Notes: generated by a model from the letters alone, not told the origin. A DNA stretch of 64,000 nt from Brevibacterium permense (GCF_025506275.1 NZ_QYCP01000078.1:22285-86284), one strand, 5' to 3'. Shown: positions 34,085-45,720, numbered from the stretch's first letter. A program made the numbers and translations.

Positions 34085-34981
34085 ATGCGGATTCTGCACA
34101 TCTGCCCCACGGCCAGGCTCGACGCCCCGCTCGCTCCCGAATCCCTGCAGTACCTCGGTCACCAGATCGACCGCTGCGCCGCCGAGGACCTGCCCAGCCG
34201 CAGGGCCGAATCCGCCGCGGTCGACGTCGTCATCGCCGACGCCTGCCTCGATCTGTCCCTGGCCCCGCGCATCTCCGACCTCCTCGCCGAGGCACGGATC
34301 ACCGCCCCCGTCATCGTCGTCCTCGGGGAGGGCGGACTGGCGACCGCCTCGGCGAAATGGAACGTGTCCGACCTCGTCCTCACCACTGCCGGCCCCGCCG
34401 AGGTGGAAGCGCGGCTGCGCGTGGCCCGTGACCGTCACGCCGCATCCGCGTCAACTCATTCCGGCAGCGGATTCCCCGGCGGATTGCATGCCGGGTCCGG
34501 CCGGCTCGGTGCGAAGGGCGACGCCGGGGGCTGGGGACCGGTTCGCACCGGACGCGGCCCCGTCGGCACCTCCCGAGGAGGCGGAGCCGGAACGTCCGGC
34601 CGCCTCGGCGACACGGGCGAGGAAATGTGGAATGCCGATGGCGAACCGATGGTCGTCGTCACCGGGGACCTGCGCATCGACGAGACCGCGTTCACCGCCG
34701 AGCTCGGCGGACGCAGCCTCGACCTCACCTACCGCGAGTTCGCCCTGCTGAAGTTCTTCGCCATGCACCCCGAACGCGTCTTCACCCGCGACGACATCCT
34801 GCTCGCCGTGTGGGGCGACGACTACTTCGGCGGCACCCGCACCGTTGACGTGCATGTTCGCCGCCTCCGTGCGAAACTCGGCAAAGACCTTGAGAACGCC
34901 ATCCACACCGTGCGCAACGTCGGCTACCGGTTCAGCGCCGACAGCGTCACAGACACAGATTCAGAGGACGTGACGGCATGA
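34085..34981 (+). CDS. glnR: GlnR-type OmpR-family nitrogen regulator
   Basis: A 298-residue response-regulator-like transcription factor. The N-terminal domain keeps the GlnR block VVLGEGGLATASAKWNVSDLV and TAGPAEVEARLRVARDRHA, with the pocket Asp52 but not the usual phosphorylation environment. This is known for GlnR, an orphan regulator of nitrogen assimilation. The C-terminal winged helix is complete (LTYREFALLKFFAMHPERVF, RTVDVHVRRLRAKLG, TVRNVGYRF). Between the domains is an about 70-residue Gly/Arg-rich linker (119-188), longer than usual. ATGs at 34076 and 34085 are both possible after AGGAGG. The stop overlaps mshD by 4 nt. Confidence 0.88.
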   Translation: MRILHICPTARLDAPLAPESLQYLGHQIDRCAAEDLPSRRAESAAVDVVIADACLDLSLAPRISDLLAEARITAPVIVVLGEGGLATASAKWNVSDLVLTTAGPAEVEARLRVARDRHAASASTHSGSGFPGGLHAGSGRLGAKGDAGGWGPVRTGRGPVGTSRGGGAGTSGRLGDTGEEMWNADGEPMVVVTGDLRIDETAFTAELGGRSLDLTYREFALLKFFAMHPERVFTRDDILLAVWGDDYFGGTRTVDVHVRRLRAKLGKDLENAIHTVRNVGYRFSADSVTDTDSEDVTA

Positions 34982-35991
34982 GAATCCAGGCCAGCGGAGC
35001 AATCACCTCCACCCCGATCGACACCCTCACCGAGGATGAGCTGAAGTTCCTCGATGACGTGGCGGCCACCGATGGCGCCCCCGAGATCTCCGGCGGGCTC
35101 ATGGCCGTCGCCACCGGTGAGGACACCGCCCACGAGGCGCAGACCGCGTCGAGCCTCTGGCGGGTCTTTGCCGACGATGCAGACGGTTCCGGCCCCGCCG
35201 GCAAAAACGCGACCGGCGAGCTCATCGGGTTCGGAATCCGCGCCCTGCAGGGGGATCGTCACGCCGCCGAGTTCCTCATCGCCCCCGACCATCGCGGTCA
35301 GGGCCTGGGCGAACAGCTGCTGAGAACGATCCTCGACGAAGAGCCCGAAGCCTGGTGCTGGTCGCATGGCGACCACCCGGCCGCGGCCCACCTCGCACAG
35401 AAGCACGGGCTCGGCCGCGATCGAGTCCTTTACCAGATGCGCACCGATACCGGTCTGCGCCTCGACGGCCTCCCCGAGACGCAGAGCCCCGACGGGGTCG
35501 AGATCCGCTCCTTCGCTCCCGGCGACGAGGACGGCTGGCTGACCGTGAACAACGCCGCTTTCGACTGGCATCCCGAACAGGGCGGCCAGACCCGCGCCGA
35601 TATCGATGCCGTCGTCACCGCTGCCGACTTCGACCCGACCACCTTCATCATCGCCGCCCGCGATGGCAAGGTCATCGGATTCCACCAGACGAAGATCGCG
35701 GACACGGATGATGAGGGCCGCCTCGGCGAGGTCTATGTCGTCGGCGTCGATCCGCGCATCCACGCCAAGGGCGTGGGCAAGGCGCTGACGGTCGAGGGAA
35801 TGAGGCGGATGGTGACCGCCGGCGCCGAAACGATCGAACTCTACGTCGAATCGGACAACGCCCCAGCGCTAGGCTTGTACGAGCGACTGGGTTTCCATGT
35901 CGCGGTCGCGCACGTGGCCTATGCACCGGCCTCCGCAAAGGTCACCGGCACTGAATCTGCGAGCACGGCGTCGACGGACGAGAAGGAGTAG
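34978..35991 (+). CDS. mshD: Mycothiol synthase
   Basis: A 337-residue tandem GNAT acetyltransferase that completes mycothiol by acetylating Cys-GlcN-Ins. The first GNAT domain (1-150) contains [18 protein letters not shown]. The second (170-325) contains [26 protein letters not shown] and [13 protein letters not shown], plus [10 protein letters not shown]. Position directly after glnR (ATGA overlap) and before ppk is the arrangement known from other actinobacteria. This gene is the strongest lineage marker in the window. Confidence 0.93.
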   Translation: MRIQASGAITSTPIDTLTEDELKFLDDVAATDGAPEISGGLMAVATGEDTAHEAQTASSLWRVFADDADGSGPAGKNATGELIGFGIRALQGDRHAAEFLIAPDHRGQGLGEQLLRTILDEEPEAWCWSHGDHPAAAHLAQKHGLGRDRVLYQMRTDTGLRLDGLPETQSPDGVEIRSFAPGDEDGWLTVNNAAFDWHPEQGGQTRADIDAVVTAADFDPTTFIIAARDGKVIGFHQTKIADTDDEGRLGEVYVVGVDPRIHAKGVGKALTVEGMRRMVTAGAETIELYVESDNAPALGLYERLGFHVAVAHVAYAPASAKVTGTESASTASTDEKE

Positions 35992-35995
35992 AGCG

Positions 35996-38140
35996 TTGTA
36001 CGACATCGCGGCTTCGGGTAAGGAGCTGGGACTGCCCGACTCGGCAGATCGCTTCCTCGATCGTGAACTCAGCTGGCTGGCCTTCAACGAACGTGTCCTC
36101 GATCTCGCCTCGGATCCGGAGATCCCGCTGCTCGAACGCGTCCGGTTCCTCTCGATCTTCGCGACCAACCTCGACGAGTTCTTCATGGTCCGCGTCGCCG
36201 GCCTCAAACGCCGCATCAACACCGGTCTGGCCGTGCCCAGCGTCACCGGCCGCATGCCCGCGCAGGTCATGCACGATATCGGGGTGCGCGCATTCGAGCT
36301 GATGAGCCGGCATGCCGCCCTGCTCAAGGACGATATCGGGCCCCGCCTCGACGCGGAATCGATCACGAAGGTCCAGGTCGAGGACCTCACCGAGGATGAA
36401 CGGCACCGCGTCGACGAATTCTTCTTCGGCCACGTCTACCCCGTCCTCACGCCGCTGGCCGTCGATCCGGCGCACCCGTTCCCGTATATCTCGGGTCTCT
36501 CGCTCAACCTCGGTGTGCTCCTGCGGTCGCCGGAGACGGGCAAGGAGTTCTTCGCCCGTGTCAAGGTCCCCCCGCGTCTGCCCCGGTTCTTCAACGTCGC
36601 CGAGGCGACCGACCGACCCGCCGGACGCGACGTCCCCGCCCGCTTCGTCGCCCTCGAGGACATCATCGCCGAGCACCTCGGCACTCTCTTCGACGGCATG
36701 GACATCGTCCACCATTCGACCTTCCGGGTGACCCGCAACGAGGACCTCGAGGTCGAGGAGGATGACGCGGAGAACCTGCTCAAGGCTCTGGAGAAGGAGC
36801 TCCTGCGCCGCCGTTTCGGTCCGGCCGTGCGGATGGAGATCACGGAGAACATCCACCCTCGTGTCCTCGAGATGCTCAAGGACGAACTGGGCATCCACGA
36901 CTCGGAGATCTACCATCTGCCCAGCCCGCTGGACCTGTCGGGCATGTCCGATATCGCCGATGTCCCGCGCGATGACCTGCATTATCCGAAGATGGTTCCG
37001 CAGATGAACAAGGACCTGTCGCTGCGGGAGTCCAGCGATCAGGTCGACGTATTCGACGCGGTGGCCAGCCGGGACATCCTGCTGCACCACCCCTACGATT
37101 CGTTCTCCACGAGCGTGCAGGCCTTCCTCGAACAGGCGGCGTCGGACAAGAACGTTCTGGCGATCAAGCAGACGCTCTACCGCACCTCCGGAGACTCGCC
37201 GATCATCGACGCCCTCGTCGACGCCGCACAGGCGGGAATCCAGGTGCTCGCCGTCGTCGAGATCAAGGCCCGGTTCGACGAGGAGGCCAACATCACCTGG
37301 GCCCGCAAACTGGAGCGCGCCGGCGTCCACGTCGTCTACGGAATCGTCGGGCTCAAAACGCACGCGAAGCTCTCCCTCGTCGTCCGTCAGGAGGCCGACG
37401 GGCTGGCCCGGTACTGTCATGTCGGCACCGGCAACTACCACCCGAAGACCGCCCGCGGCTATGAGGACTTCGGGCTGCTGACCCGTGATCGGGCCGTCGC
37501 CGATGATCTGACGAAGCTGTTCAACCAGCTCTCCGGCTATGCGCCGAAGTCCGAATACTCACGGTTCCTCGTCGCCCCAAGCAATGTGCGCACCGGACTC
37601 ATCGATCTCATCGACGCCGAGATCGCGATCGCTCAGTCCGGCGGACAGGGGCAGGTGCGGATCAAGGTCAACTCGATCGTCGACGAGGCCATCATCGATG
37701 CCCTCTACCGGGCATCCCGGGCCGGGGTCGCCGTCGAAGTCTTCGTCCGCGGAATCTGCGCCCTGCGCCCGGGCATCGAAGGCCTGAGCGAGAACATCAC
37801 GGTGCGATCCGTGCTCGGACGCTTCCTCGAACACTCCCGCGCCTTCGTCTTCGGCAACAACGGCGATCCGATCGTCTACATCGGGTCGGCCGATATGATG
37901 CACCGCAACCTCGACCGTCGGGTCGAAGCGCTCGTGCAGATCGTCGATGACGGTCACCGGGCGGAGATCATCGAACTCTTCGATCTTGTCTTCGCCCCGA
38001 GCACCTCGGCATTCGATCTGTCCGGTGACGGCAGATGGACCCGGCGGACCCACGACGACGAGGGCAGCATCCTCGCCGACTATCAGACGGAGCTCATCCG
38101 TCGGCACCGGAAGCGTCGGCGAATCGGGGATGAGGCGTGA
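35996..38140 (+). CDS. ppk1: Polyphosphate kinase 1
   Basis: A 714-residue RNA degradosome-type polyphosphate kinase. The start is TTG at 35996 with AAGGAG seven bases upstream; an ATG-like start at 35897 would overlap mshD and encode Arg-rich sequence. Motifs: [40 protein letters not shown], the autophosphorylated His in [23 protein letters not shown] and the second His in [12 protein letters not shown]. It makes polyphosphate from ATP. It follows mshD by 4 nt and overlaps the nudix gene by 4 nt. Confidence 0.95.
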   Translation: MYDIAASGKELGLPDSADRFLDRELSWLAFNERVLDLASDPEIPLLERVRFLSIFATNLDEFFMVRVAGLKRRINTGLAVPSVTGRMPAQVMHDIGVRAFELMSRHAALLKDDIGPRLDAESITKVQVEDLTEDERHRVDEFFFGHVYPVLTPLAVDPAHPFPYISGLSLNLGVLLRSPETGKEFFARVKVPPRLPRFFNVAEATDRPAGRDVPARFVALEDIIAEHLGTLFDGMDIVHHSTFRVTRNEDLEVEEDDAENLLKALEKELLRRRFGPAVRMEITENIHPRVLEMLKDELGIHDSEIYHLPSPLDLSGMSDIADVPRDDLHYPKMVPQMNKDLSLRESSDQVDVFDAVASRDILLHHPYDSFSTSVQAFLEQAASDKNVLAIKQTLYRTSGDSPIIDALVDAAQAGIQVLAVVEIKARFDEEANITWARKLERAGVHVVYGIVGLKTHAKLSLVVRQEADGLARYCHVGTGNYHPKTARGYEDFGLLTRDRAVADDLTKLFNQLSGYAPKSEYSRFLVAPSNVRTGLIDLIDAEIAIAQSGGQGQVRIKVNSIVDEAIIDALYRASRAGVAVEVFVRGICALRPGIEGLSENITVRSVLGRFLEHSRAFVFGNNGDPIVYIGSADMMHRNLDRRVEALVQIVDDGHRAEIIELFDLVFAPSTSAFDLSGDGRWTRRTHDDEGSILADYQTELIRRHRKRRRIGDEA

Positions 38141-39111
38141 GCCGGTCCGAGGTCGCCTCGGCACAGGCATCATCGCGCGTCACCGCCGATGTCCTCGCCG
38201 CCGGGGCCGTCTGCTGGAGACACGGTCCGAAAGGTCTCGAGGTGGTGCTCATCCACCGCCCGAAGTACAACGACTGGTCGTGGCCCAAGGGCAAGGTCGA
38301 CCCGGGTGAGACGCTGCCGGAGGCCGCGATCCGCGAGGTCAAGGAGGAGACGGGGTTCGACATCCACCTCGGCATCCCTCTGCCGTCGGCCGAGTACACG
38401 GTCGGCAAGAACACGCTGAAGAAGGTCTTCTACTGGTCGGCCGAGGTCAAGGACGAGTCGGACTTCGCCCCGGTGAACAAGCGAGAGGTCGACACCGCCG
38501 GCTGGTTCCCTGTCGACAAGGCCCGTTCGAAGCTGACGTCGTTCGCGGACCGGGAACAGCTCGATGCGCTGGAGAAGTTCGCCGAGACGGACGCGCTGCG
38601 AGCGTGGCCGCTCATCCTCGTCCGCCATGGGAAGGCGTTCCCACGTGCGAAGTGGTACGAAACCGAGCATGTGCGGCCCCTGCTCAAACTCGGCACCCGA
38701 CAGGCCATGGCACTGACCGGGCTGCTGGGAGCCTGGGGCGTCCGCAAGCTCGTCTCGAGTCCGTGGAAGCGCTGCGTGGCGACGCTAACTCCGCTGTCGG
38801 CGGCGACGGGCAAGTCGATCAAGAAGGTGTCGACGCTCAGCGAGAAGGCCACCGCCGCGAACCCGGACAAGACCGCCCGCTATATCGAGAAGCTGCTGGC
38901 GAAGGGCAAACCCGTCATCTACTGCACGCACCGGCCGGTGCTGCCGACGATCTTCTCCGTCTACGCCGCTCATTCCCCGAAACGTGTGGAAGCGAAGCTG
39001 CCGAAGGACGATCCGTACCTCAAACCCGGTGAGGTCCTCATCGCCTATGTGCGACCCGGACCGGTGCCGCGCATCGTCGAGATCGAACGCGTCCGCCCCA
39101 TCGACAGCTAG
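38137..39111 (+). CDS. Nudix hydrolase fused to histidine phosphatase (MutT1-like)
   Basis: A 324-residue two-domain protein. Residues about 15-150 are a Nudix domain with a full box ([20 protein letters not shown] plus TGF). Residues about 155-320 are a histidine phosphatase-like domain starting LILVRHGKA, with a late CTHRPVLPT. This architecture is that of mycobacterial MutT1, which cleans 8-oxo-GTP and diadenosine polyphosphates. It starts at GTG overlapping the ppk stop (GTGA), so it is the last gene of the glnR operon. Confidence 0.92.
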   Translation: MSRSEVASAQASSRVTADVLAAGAVCWRHGPKGLEVVLIHRPKYNDWSWPKGKVDPGETLPEAAIREVKEETGFDIHLGIPLPSAEYTVGKNTLKKVFYWSAEVKDESDFAPVNKREVDTAGWFPVDKARSKLTSFADREQLDALEKFAETDALRAWPLILVRHGKAFPRAKWYETEHVRPLLKLGTRQAMALTGLLGAWGVRKLVSSPWKRCVATLTPLSAATGKSIKKVSTLSEKATAANPDKTARYIEKLLAKGKPVIYCTHRPVLPTIFSVYAAHSPKRVEAKLPKDDPYLKPGEVLIAYVRPGPVPRIVEIERVRPIDS

Positions 39112-39147
39112 CCGAGGCGCACGGCCCACGAGCGAGCCGATTCTCAG

Positions 39148-39215
39148 GGTCGAGCATGCGTACTGGGCGGGCCGCCTCGACGGTCGAGCACGCGCGTTGG
39201 GCGGGCCGCCTCGGC
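39148..39215. repeat. Two 34-nt tandem copies upstream of pstS
   Basis: Units 39148-39181 and 39182-39215 share 29 of 34 bases. Each starts GGTCGAGCA and ends GGGCGGGCCGCCTCGRC; the second contains the exact 12-mer GCCGCCTCGGCG. The array is in the 290-nt gap after the nudix gene and does not overlap the PHO box. Confidence 0.8.
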
Positions 39216-39305
39216 GGGGAATGCCGGTCCCGACAATAATCCTTTCATGAAACAGACGAAGTCTGTGATGGAGCACTCACAGCGGCTCCAACCCTTCGCC
39301 CCTCA

Positions 39306-39342
39306 TTCATCTTCCATTCACGTTTCAACTCCTTGCACTTCA
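39306..39342 (+). promoter_or_regulatory. PHO box upstream of pstS
   Basis: TTCA core tetramers start at 39306, 39317 and 39339, that is at 0, +11 and +33 nt; the +22 unit is degenerate. Direct repeats of 11 nt with this core are the known PhoP operator in Streptomyces and relatives. The site is 60 nt before the pstS start and predicts induction by phosphate starvation. Confidence 0.7.
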
Positions 39343-39401
39343 CGGGTGATCTTTAGCGTGGATGACGAGCAATCGAGAACTCTCGAACTGTGTCCACAAA
39401 C

Positions 39402-40517
39402 ATGAAAGGCATCTTCGTGAAGATGAAGCATCTCGCCCCTTCCGCTGCGATCCTCGCGGTCGGCGCCATCACCCTCTCGGCTTGCGGCGGACAGTCCGCC
39501 ACCGGCGAAGAGGCCTCCGGCGGCAGCAGTGACCTGCAGGGCACCCTGACCGGCATCGGCGCCTCCTCGCAGAAGGCGGCCATGGATGCCTGGACAGCGG
39601 ACTTCACCTCGCAGAACTCCGGTGTGACCGTCAACTACTCCCCCGACGGATCGGGTGCCGGCCGTGAACAGTTCCTCGCCGGCAACGCGCAGTTCGCCGG
39701 ATCCGACGCCCACCTCGACGACGACGAGGTCAAGGCCGGAGAGGAAGCCTGCGGCGCCGACGGAGCCTACGAGTTCCCCGTCTACATCTCCCCCATCGCC
39801 GTGACCTTCAACGTCAAGGGCGTCGACGAGCTCAACCTCTCCCCCGAAACGATCGCAAAGATCTTCAAGGGCGACATCACGAACTGGAACGACAAGGCCA
39901 TCAAGGCCGACAACCCGGATGCCGAGCTGCCGGACCTCAAGATCACCGCCGTTCACCGCGCCGATGATTCGGGCACCACGGAGAACTTCGCCGAGTACCT
40001 CAAGGCCACCGCCGAGAAGGACTGGGACGCCGAGGTCGACGGAAACTTCCCGAAGGAGTACGGCGGCGAGGCCGCGCAGGGCACCGACGGTGTCATCCAG
40101 ACCGTCTCCGACACCGACGGAGCCATCGGCTACGCGGATGCCTCGGCCGTCGGTGAACTCTCCACCGCCAAGGTCAAGGTCGGCGACGAGTTCGTCGAGC
40201 TCTCCCCGGAAGCCGCGACCAAGGTCGTCGACGCCTCCGAGAAGGTCGAAGGCCGCAGCGAAGGCGACCTCGCCTTCGACCTGGCCCGCGACACCACCGA
40301 GTCCGGCGCCTACCCGATCGTGCTCGTCTCCTACCACCTCGTCTGCTCGTCCTACAAGGACCAGGAGACCGTGGACATGGTCAAGGCCTGGGAGAAGTTC
40401 GTGGTCTCGGAAGAGGGACAGAAGTCCGCTGCCGATTCCGCCGGGTCCGCACCGCTGTCGGACGACCTGCGCAAGCAGATCGAAGAAGTCATCGACTCGA
40501 TCAAGGTCGAAGGCTGA
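39402..40517 (+). CDS. pstS: Phosphate ABC transporter substrate-binding lipoprotein
   Basis: A 371-residue lipoprotein. A signal peptide ends in the lipobox LSAC-GG, after which Cys is lipidated. The body has LTGIGASSQKAAMDAW, YSPDGSGAGREQFLAG, FAGSDAHL (phosphate contacts) and RADDSGTTENFAEYL, all typical of PstS. ATG at 39402 is chosen; 39423 is possible. It binds phosphate outside the membrane for PstCAB. The PHO box upstream suggests PhoP control. Confidence 0.94.
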   Translation: MKGIFVKMKHLAPSAAILAVGAITLSACGGQSATGEEASGGSSDLQGTLTGIGASSQKAAMDAWTADFTSQNSGVTVNYSPDGSGAGREQFLAGNAQFAGSDAHLDDDEVKAGEEACGADGAYEFPVYISPIAVTFNVKGVDELNLSPETIAKIFKGDITNWNDKAIKADNPDAELPDLKITAVHRADDSGTTENFAEYLKATAEKDWDAEVDGNFPKEYGGEAAQGTDGVIQTVSDTDGAIGYADASAVGELSTAKVKVGDEFVELSPEAATKVVDASEKVEGRSEGDLAFDLARDTTESGAYPIVLVSYHLVCSSYKDQETVDMVKAWEKFVVSEEGQKSAADSAGSAPLSDDLRKQIEEVIDSIKVEG

Positions 40518-40553
40518 TTTCAGTCTCTGACCTGGAGATATAGCCAGTCGGGA

Positions 40554-40580
40554 GCGGCGCAGAAGCCCTGCGCCGCTTTT
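40554..40580 (+). terminator. Intrinsic-type hairpin between pstS and pstC
   Basis: GCGGCGCAG (40554-40562) pairs perfectly with CTGCGCCGC (40568-40576) and is followed by TTTT. It likely stops most pstS transcripts, giving an excess of binding protein over permease. Confidence 0.75.
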
Positions 40581-40632
40581 CCGCGCCTGTGGAACCACCC
40601 CGGTTTCACCACAAGTCACATGAGGAGTACTT

Positions 40633-41652
40633 GTGCCGATCAGCACACAGACCACTGAGTCAGGCCCCACAGGGCCCGGCTCCACGCCCGAGTCCGGGCA
40701 GAAGCCGCCGCAGAGCCCCGCGCCTCGGCAGCAGAAGGCCGTCGTCCGACCCGGTGACCGCATCTTCTCCGCCGCTACGCTCATCGCCGGCATCCTGATC
40801 CTGGTGATCCTCGCCGGAGTCGCCCTGTTCCTTCTCGCTCAGTCGAAGGACACCATCACGGCGCAGATCAGCGATCCCTCCCAGATCACCGGCGGCAAGG
40901 GCTTCTTCTCCTATGTCTGGCCGCTGGTCATCGGCACGCTCATCTCCGCGGCCATCGCACTGATCGTTGCGACTCCCTTCTCGCTGGGCATCGCGCTGTT
41001 CACCACCCACATGGCCCCGCGCAAGCTCGCTCCGGTGCTCGGGTACGTCATCGACCTGCTCGCCGCCATCCCCTCGGTCGTCTACGGCCTATGGGGCATC
41101 GCGTTGGCCGGCAACCTCACCGGCTTCTACCTGTGGCTGTCGAAGTGGTTCGGCTGGATTCCGATCTTCGCTCCGGCCGCAGACGGATCCGTGTCGCAGA
41201 CTGGCCGCACACTGCTCACCGCCTCGCTCGTGCTCTCGATCATGATCCTGCCGATCATCACCTCGCTGACCCGCGAGATCTTCCTCCAGACCCCGCGCCT
41301 GCAGGAAGAAGCGGCGCTGGCGCTCGGCGCTACCCGTTGGGAGATGATCCGCATGGCCGTGCTGCCCTTCGGCAAGTCCGGAATCGTCTCGGCCACGATG
41401 CTCGGCCTCGGCCGCGCCCTCGGTGAGACCATGGCCGTGGCCATGATCCTCTCGCCCGGCGTCCTCACCGCCTCGCTCGTCGTCAGCGGCAACCAGACCA
41501 TCGCCTCCGAGATCGCGCAGAACTTCCCCGAGGCCGCGGGCCTGCGCCTGTCCGAGCTCATCACCGTCGGCCTCGTGCTCTTCGTCATCACCCTGCTGGT
41601 GAACATGGGAGCCCGCGCCATTGTCGCCCGCACCTCGGTGAAGGGAAGTTGA
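40633..41652 (+). CDS. pstC: Phosphate ABC transporter permease
   Basis: A 339-residue membrane permease. About 50 polar N-terminal residues precede six helices; the EAA loop is EEAALALGATRWEMIRMAVLP, followed by GLGRALGETMAVAMI, which is characteristic of PstC. GTG at 40633 has GAGGAG upstream. It forms the channel with PstA. Confidence 0.94.
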   Translation: MPISTQTTESGPTGPGSTPESGQKPPQSPAPRQQKAVVRPGDRIFSAATLIAGILILVILAGVALFLLAQSKDTITAQISDPSQITGGKGFFSYVWPLVIGTLISAAIALIVATPFSLGIALFTTHMAPRKLAPVLGYVIDLLAAIPSVVYGLWGIALAGNLTGFYLWLSKWFGWIPIFAPAADGSVSQTGRTLLTASLVLSIMILPIITSLTREIFLQTPRLQEEAALALGATRWEMIRMAVLPFGKSGIVSATMLGLGRALGETMAVAMILSPGVLTASLVVSGNQTIASEIAQNFPEAAGLRLSELITVGLVLFVITLLVNMGARAIVARTSVKGS

Positions 41653-41657
41653 GACCA

Positions 41658-42806
41658 ATGACCACCATGAACACCACCACCGAGGCGGCCGTGTCCAAAC
41701 CGGCGAAGCTCACCTCCAAACAGCTCCCGAAGGCCACCCCGTGGATCGTCGCCGTCGCCTCGATCATCGTGGCGATCGTCATCAGCCTCATCGCCTTCGG
41801 CGGCTTCAACATCCCCGTCGTGGCCGTCCTCGCCGGCCTCATCAACGCGATCGCCGTGTTCGCGGTCTCCGCGTCCTACGAAGGTCGCCGCAAGGCCGTC
41901 GACCGGATCGCGACCACCATCGTCACCTCGACGTTCGTCCTCGCATGCGTTCCCCTCATTTCGCTGCTGTGGCTGACCGTGTCCAAGGGTGGGGCCGCCA
42001 TCAGCGGTGACCTGCTCACCCGCACCATGCTCGGGATGAAGGGCGTCCTCGATCAGCAGTACGTCGCCGGTGAGGCCACTCTGGCCGGCGGCTTCTACCA
42101 CGCCATCGTCGGCACCGTGCTCATCACACTCGCCGCCTGCGTGATCTCGATTCCGATCGGCGTCCTCACCGCCATCTACCTCGTCGAGTACTCGAACAAG
42201 AACCGCTTGGGCAAGGCGATCACCTTCCTCGTCGACGTGATGACCGGTATCCCCTCGATCGTCGCCGGTCTCTTCGCCTTCGCTCTGTTCTCCACGATTG
42301 CCAACGTGCTCCTGCCCGGCGCGGCCGGAATCGCGAAGACCGGCTTCACCGCGGCCGTGGCGCTGTCGGTGCTGATGATCCCGATCGTCGTGCGCAATAC
42401 GGAGGAGATCCTCCGCCTGGTGCCGATGGACCTGCGCGAGGCCTCCTACGCACTCGGCGTGCCGAAGTGGAAGACGATCGTGAAGATCGTTCTGCCCACC
42501 TCGGTGTCGGGAATCCTCTCCGGTGTCACCATCGCCATCGCCCGCGTCATCGGTGAGACGGCACCCATCATGGTCACCGCCGGGTTCGCCAAGACACTCA
42601 ACTGGAACCTCTTCTCCGGTTGGATGTCGACGCTGCCGACGTTCATCTACGACTCACAGCTGCGCCCGGTCTCGCCGGGAGCCGCCGCCCTGGCCAGCTC
42701 GGAACGCGCCTGGGCCGCAGCCCTTGTGCTCGTCGCCCTCGTCATGGTGCTCAACCTGCTTGCCCGCATCATCGCGAAGGTGCTCGCACCGAAGGCCGGC
42801 CGCTGA
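41658..42806 (+). CDS. pstA: Phosphate ABC transporter permease
   Basis: A 382-residue permease with six helices. Diagnostic segments are [33 protein letters not shown] (EAA loop) and [20 protein letters not shown] at 41658 lies 5 nt after the pstC stop. It partners PstC and PstB. There is an N-terminal extension of about 30 polar residues. Confidence 0.94.
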   Translation: MTTMNTTTEAAVSKPAKLTSKQLPKATPWIVAVASIIVAIVISLIAFGGFNIPVVAVLAGLINAIAVFAVSASYEGRRKAVDRIATTIVTSTFVLACVPLISLLWLTVSKGGAAISGDLLTRTMLGMKGVLDQQYVAGEATLAGGFYHAIVGTVLITLAACVISIPIGVLTAIYLVEYSNKNRLGKAITFLVDVMTGIPSIVAGLFAFALFSTIANVLLPGAAGIAKTGFTAAVALSVLMIPIVVRNTEEILRLVPMDLREASYALGVPKWKTIVKIVLPTSVSGILSGVTIAIARVIGETAPIMVTAGFAKTLNWNLFSGWMSTLPTFIYDSQLRPVSPGAAALASSERAWAAALVLVALVMVLNLLARIIAKVLAPKAGR

Positions 42807-42861
42807 CCGGCGACTGCCCACAGACCTCCAGACTCACCCATTTCCACGGATAGGAAACACA

Positions 42862-43641
<780 letters not shown>

Positions 43642-43694
43642 TCTGAGAGCTCGCCCGACCGGCGGGTGCCTCCTCAGTGGTGGACCCCGCAGTA

Positions 43695-43747
43695 AGTAGT
43701 CGTTCTGGTCACGTTCTGCTCAGCCGAACGCGACCAGAACGACCACT
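43695..43747. repeat. 53-nt palindromic element, copy B (after pstB)
   Basis: Arms containing GTCGTTCTGGTC (43699-43710) and GACCAGAACGAC (43732-43743) flank a 21-nt spacer that itself begins ACGT, as in copy A at 16782. The stem triplet differs (TTC/GAA here, AAA/TTT there) but stays complementary. It lies 53 nt after the pstB stop and may end the pst transcript. Confidence 0.75.
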
Positions 43748-43828
43748 TTGCGTTAACAGGTCCGCCGGACACGATTTCGGGCGAACGCAACGCAACGGCC
43801 TACACGACTACTCGATGAGGAGATCACC

Positions 43829-44389
43829 ATGCCCCGCACTGTCATCGCCGCACTGTTCCAGTCGCTCGACGGGATCGCATCCGATCCGTTCAACTTCCAA
43901 TTCGATTCCTTCGACCAGGAGATGGGCGAGTGGATGACCACTGCCATCGGAGGAGTCGACGACTGCATTCTCGGCCGTGTCACCTATCAGGAGTGGGAGG
44001 GCTACTGGCCGAACCACACAGAAGGCGAGGACGCCCCGTTCGCCGATTTCATCAATTCGACGCCTAAACATGTCGCTTCGACGACGCTGTCGCAGGCCGA
44101 TCTCAGCTGGGAGAATTCGAGGCTCATCCAGGGCGAGCTCGTCGACTTCGTCCGCGAGCTCAAGGCCGGCGACGGCGGCAAGATCGCTGTCGAGGGATCG
44201 ATGTCGATCGTCCGTCAGCTCGTCGAAGCGAACCTCGTCGACGAGTTGACGCTTGCCCTCCACCCGGTCGTCGCCGGCAGCGGACGGTCCCTCTTCGAGG
44301 GCGGAACGACGACTCGCTTGGAACTCAAGGATGTGCAGCGGACCAGCAGGGGCAACCTGCTGGCCACCTACGGGCCGTTCCCCGGCTGA
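43829..44389 (+). CDS. RibD C-terminal / dihydrofolate reductase-like protein
   Basis: A 186-residue reductase fold. It starts VIAALFQSLDGIASDP, has CILGRVTYQEWEGYW and later GGKIAVEGSMSIVRQLVEANLVDEL, ending LHPVVAGSGRSLFEGG. This is the pattern of YyaP/YwjB-type stand-alone RibD_C proteins, which are NADPH-binding with unknown substrates. GAGGAG precedes the ATG. It appears monocistronic. Confidence 0.87.
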   Translation: MPRTVIAALFQSLDGIASDPFNFQFDSFDQEMGEWMTTAIGGVDDCILGRVTYQEWEGYWPNHTEGEDAPFADFINSTPKHVASTTLSQADLSWENSRLIQGELVDFVRELKAGDGGKIAVEGSMSIVRQLVEANLVDELTLALHPVVAGSGRSLFEGGTTTRLELKDVQRTSRGNLLATYGPFPG

Positions 44390-44459
44390 TCCTGCGGGTG
44401 GATCCACCTCGATGTTTCAGAATCAGCACCGCGATTCCGCAATCCGGCGTGCCTCTGCG

Positions 44460-45599
44460 TCAGCTGCGCGACTCAGTGACTGATTCCGCGTCGATTGCCA
44501 ACCGGCGTGCTCGATAGGCATAGGTCGCCCAGCCGAGCGCCACGGCCCAGAGCGGGAAGAGCAACGTCGGCCCGATCGTCACCCACCAGCTGTCGGCGAA
44601 GATTTCGGGGGTCTCTGAGAAGATTGTGCGCACCAGGCCGACTCCGCCGGTGAAGATCGCCAACGACACGATCGTCGCGGGAATCGTCGCCAGGGTGATC
44701 GGCACTCGCTTTCCGCCCAGAGGCCCAAGCCATGTTGGCAGCCGCTCTCCCCATCTCTGGATGAGACCGAGGGTGAGCAGGATCCCACCGATGGCGGCCA
44801 AGGCGAGCGCGAGTCCCGAATGCCAGAGTCCGACGCGCTGCCCTTCCTCGAAGAGTCCGGAACTCAGGCCGAAGGGAATTCCCACGGCCCAGAGGACCCG
44901 CGTCAGGGCATAGAAGCCCGGCACGATGACAGCCACGGCGACGGCGATCTTCGCGCTTGCGGTGACCGACGTCGATCTCCTCACGAGTCCGGCACCGTCA
45001 CCGTCTGCACGCCTGTGACCGGCGGCGGAATCCTCAACCTGAACGGTCTCGGTCAGATGACGATGACTGTCCTCGTGTATCCGACGACTGGTCTTCTCCG
45101 CACCGGCCCACACGATGATCCACAGCAGCGGACCAAGCAGCATGACCCCCTGCCAGATCACCGGAGTCGGGACTGGTGGGAACTGCAGGCTGAGCGCATA
45201 GCCGAGGTAGGCCAGCAGCAAGGTGTCGGTGAGCATGACCGTGACCACAGCGGCGAAGGCCAGAACGACAACCCCGAGAACGCGTGCCCCGCTTCTGTCG
45301 AAAAAGCGCTGCCGTAGGCGGGGCGCGGTGAGCAGGGCCGCCGAGCCGACAAAGCTGAGCAGGGCGACGGCACCGATGATGAGCCCCGCGAACGGTCCCG
45401 GAAGTGCGGCGATCATCGACGTGAACGTCCACTCTTCGGATCCGGCCAGGGGTGAGGCGACGATCCCCAACCCCCAGAGGGCCGACATGACGAGAAGGAA
45501 GAGCGACCACGCCAAGGCGGCCGTCAGTCCCGCCTGTACGGCGACGGACTTGTTCTGTGATGGATGATGGGCAGTTTCAGTGAGCTGTTTCCGTGTCAT
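44460..45599 (-). CDS. Polytopic membrane protein downstream of a two-component system
   Basis: A 379-residue protein with about eight hydrophobic helices and a central polar loop (about 185-220). The ATG at 45599 is taken because the longer frame adds Arg/Pro-rich sequence. No family is recognised. It follows the response regulator on the same strand after 121 nt, so it may be a target or accessory of that system. A GGTGGATCCACC palindrome lies in the convergent gap at 44397. Confidence 0.7.
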   Translation of the reverse strand: MTRKQLTETAHHPSQNKSVAVQAGLTAALAWSLFLLVMSALWGLGIVASPLAGSEEWTFTSMIAALPGPFAGLIIGAVALLSFVGSAALLTAPRLRQRFFDRSGARVLGVVVLAFAAVVTVMLTDTLLLAYLGYALSLQFPPVPTPVIWQGVMLLGPLLWIIVWAGAEKTSRRIHEDSHRHLTETVQVEDSAAGHRRADGDGAGLVRRSTSVTASAKIAVAVAVIVPGFYALTRVLWAVGIPFGLSSGLFEEGQRVGLWHSGLALALAAIGGILLTLGLIQRWGERLPTWLGPLGGKRVPITLATIPATIVSLAIFTGGVGLVRTIFSETPEIFADSWWVTIGPTLLFPLWAVALGWATYAYRARRLAIDAESVTESRS

Positions 45600-45720
45600 G
45601 AATCCAGGCTCGTCCCCGAAGGCCCGCCGGGGGCTCCCCCACAAGGGTGAAGCCGGCTCCCGAGAGAGTGAATGCACACACCGGGCGGGTGAACGGCCTT
45701 GCTGCCTGCTCACTTTGGGA

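Noticed and set aside
35942..39276. Long minus-strand frames opposite ppk1 and the nudix gene
   Set aside because: They are antisense shadows; the plus-strand genes carry all catalytic motifs and overlapping start/stop joints.
39318..40793. 491-residue minus-strand frame opposite pstS
   Set aside because: Gly/Val/Leu-rich antisense of PstS, crossing the PHO box and the pstS promoter.
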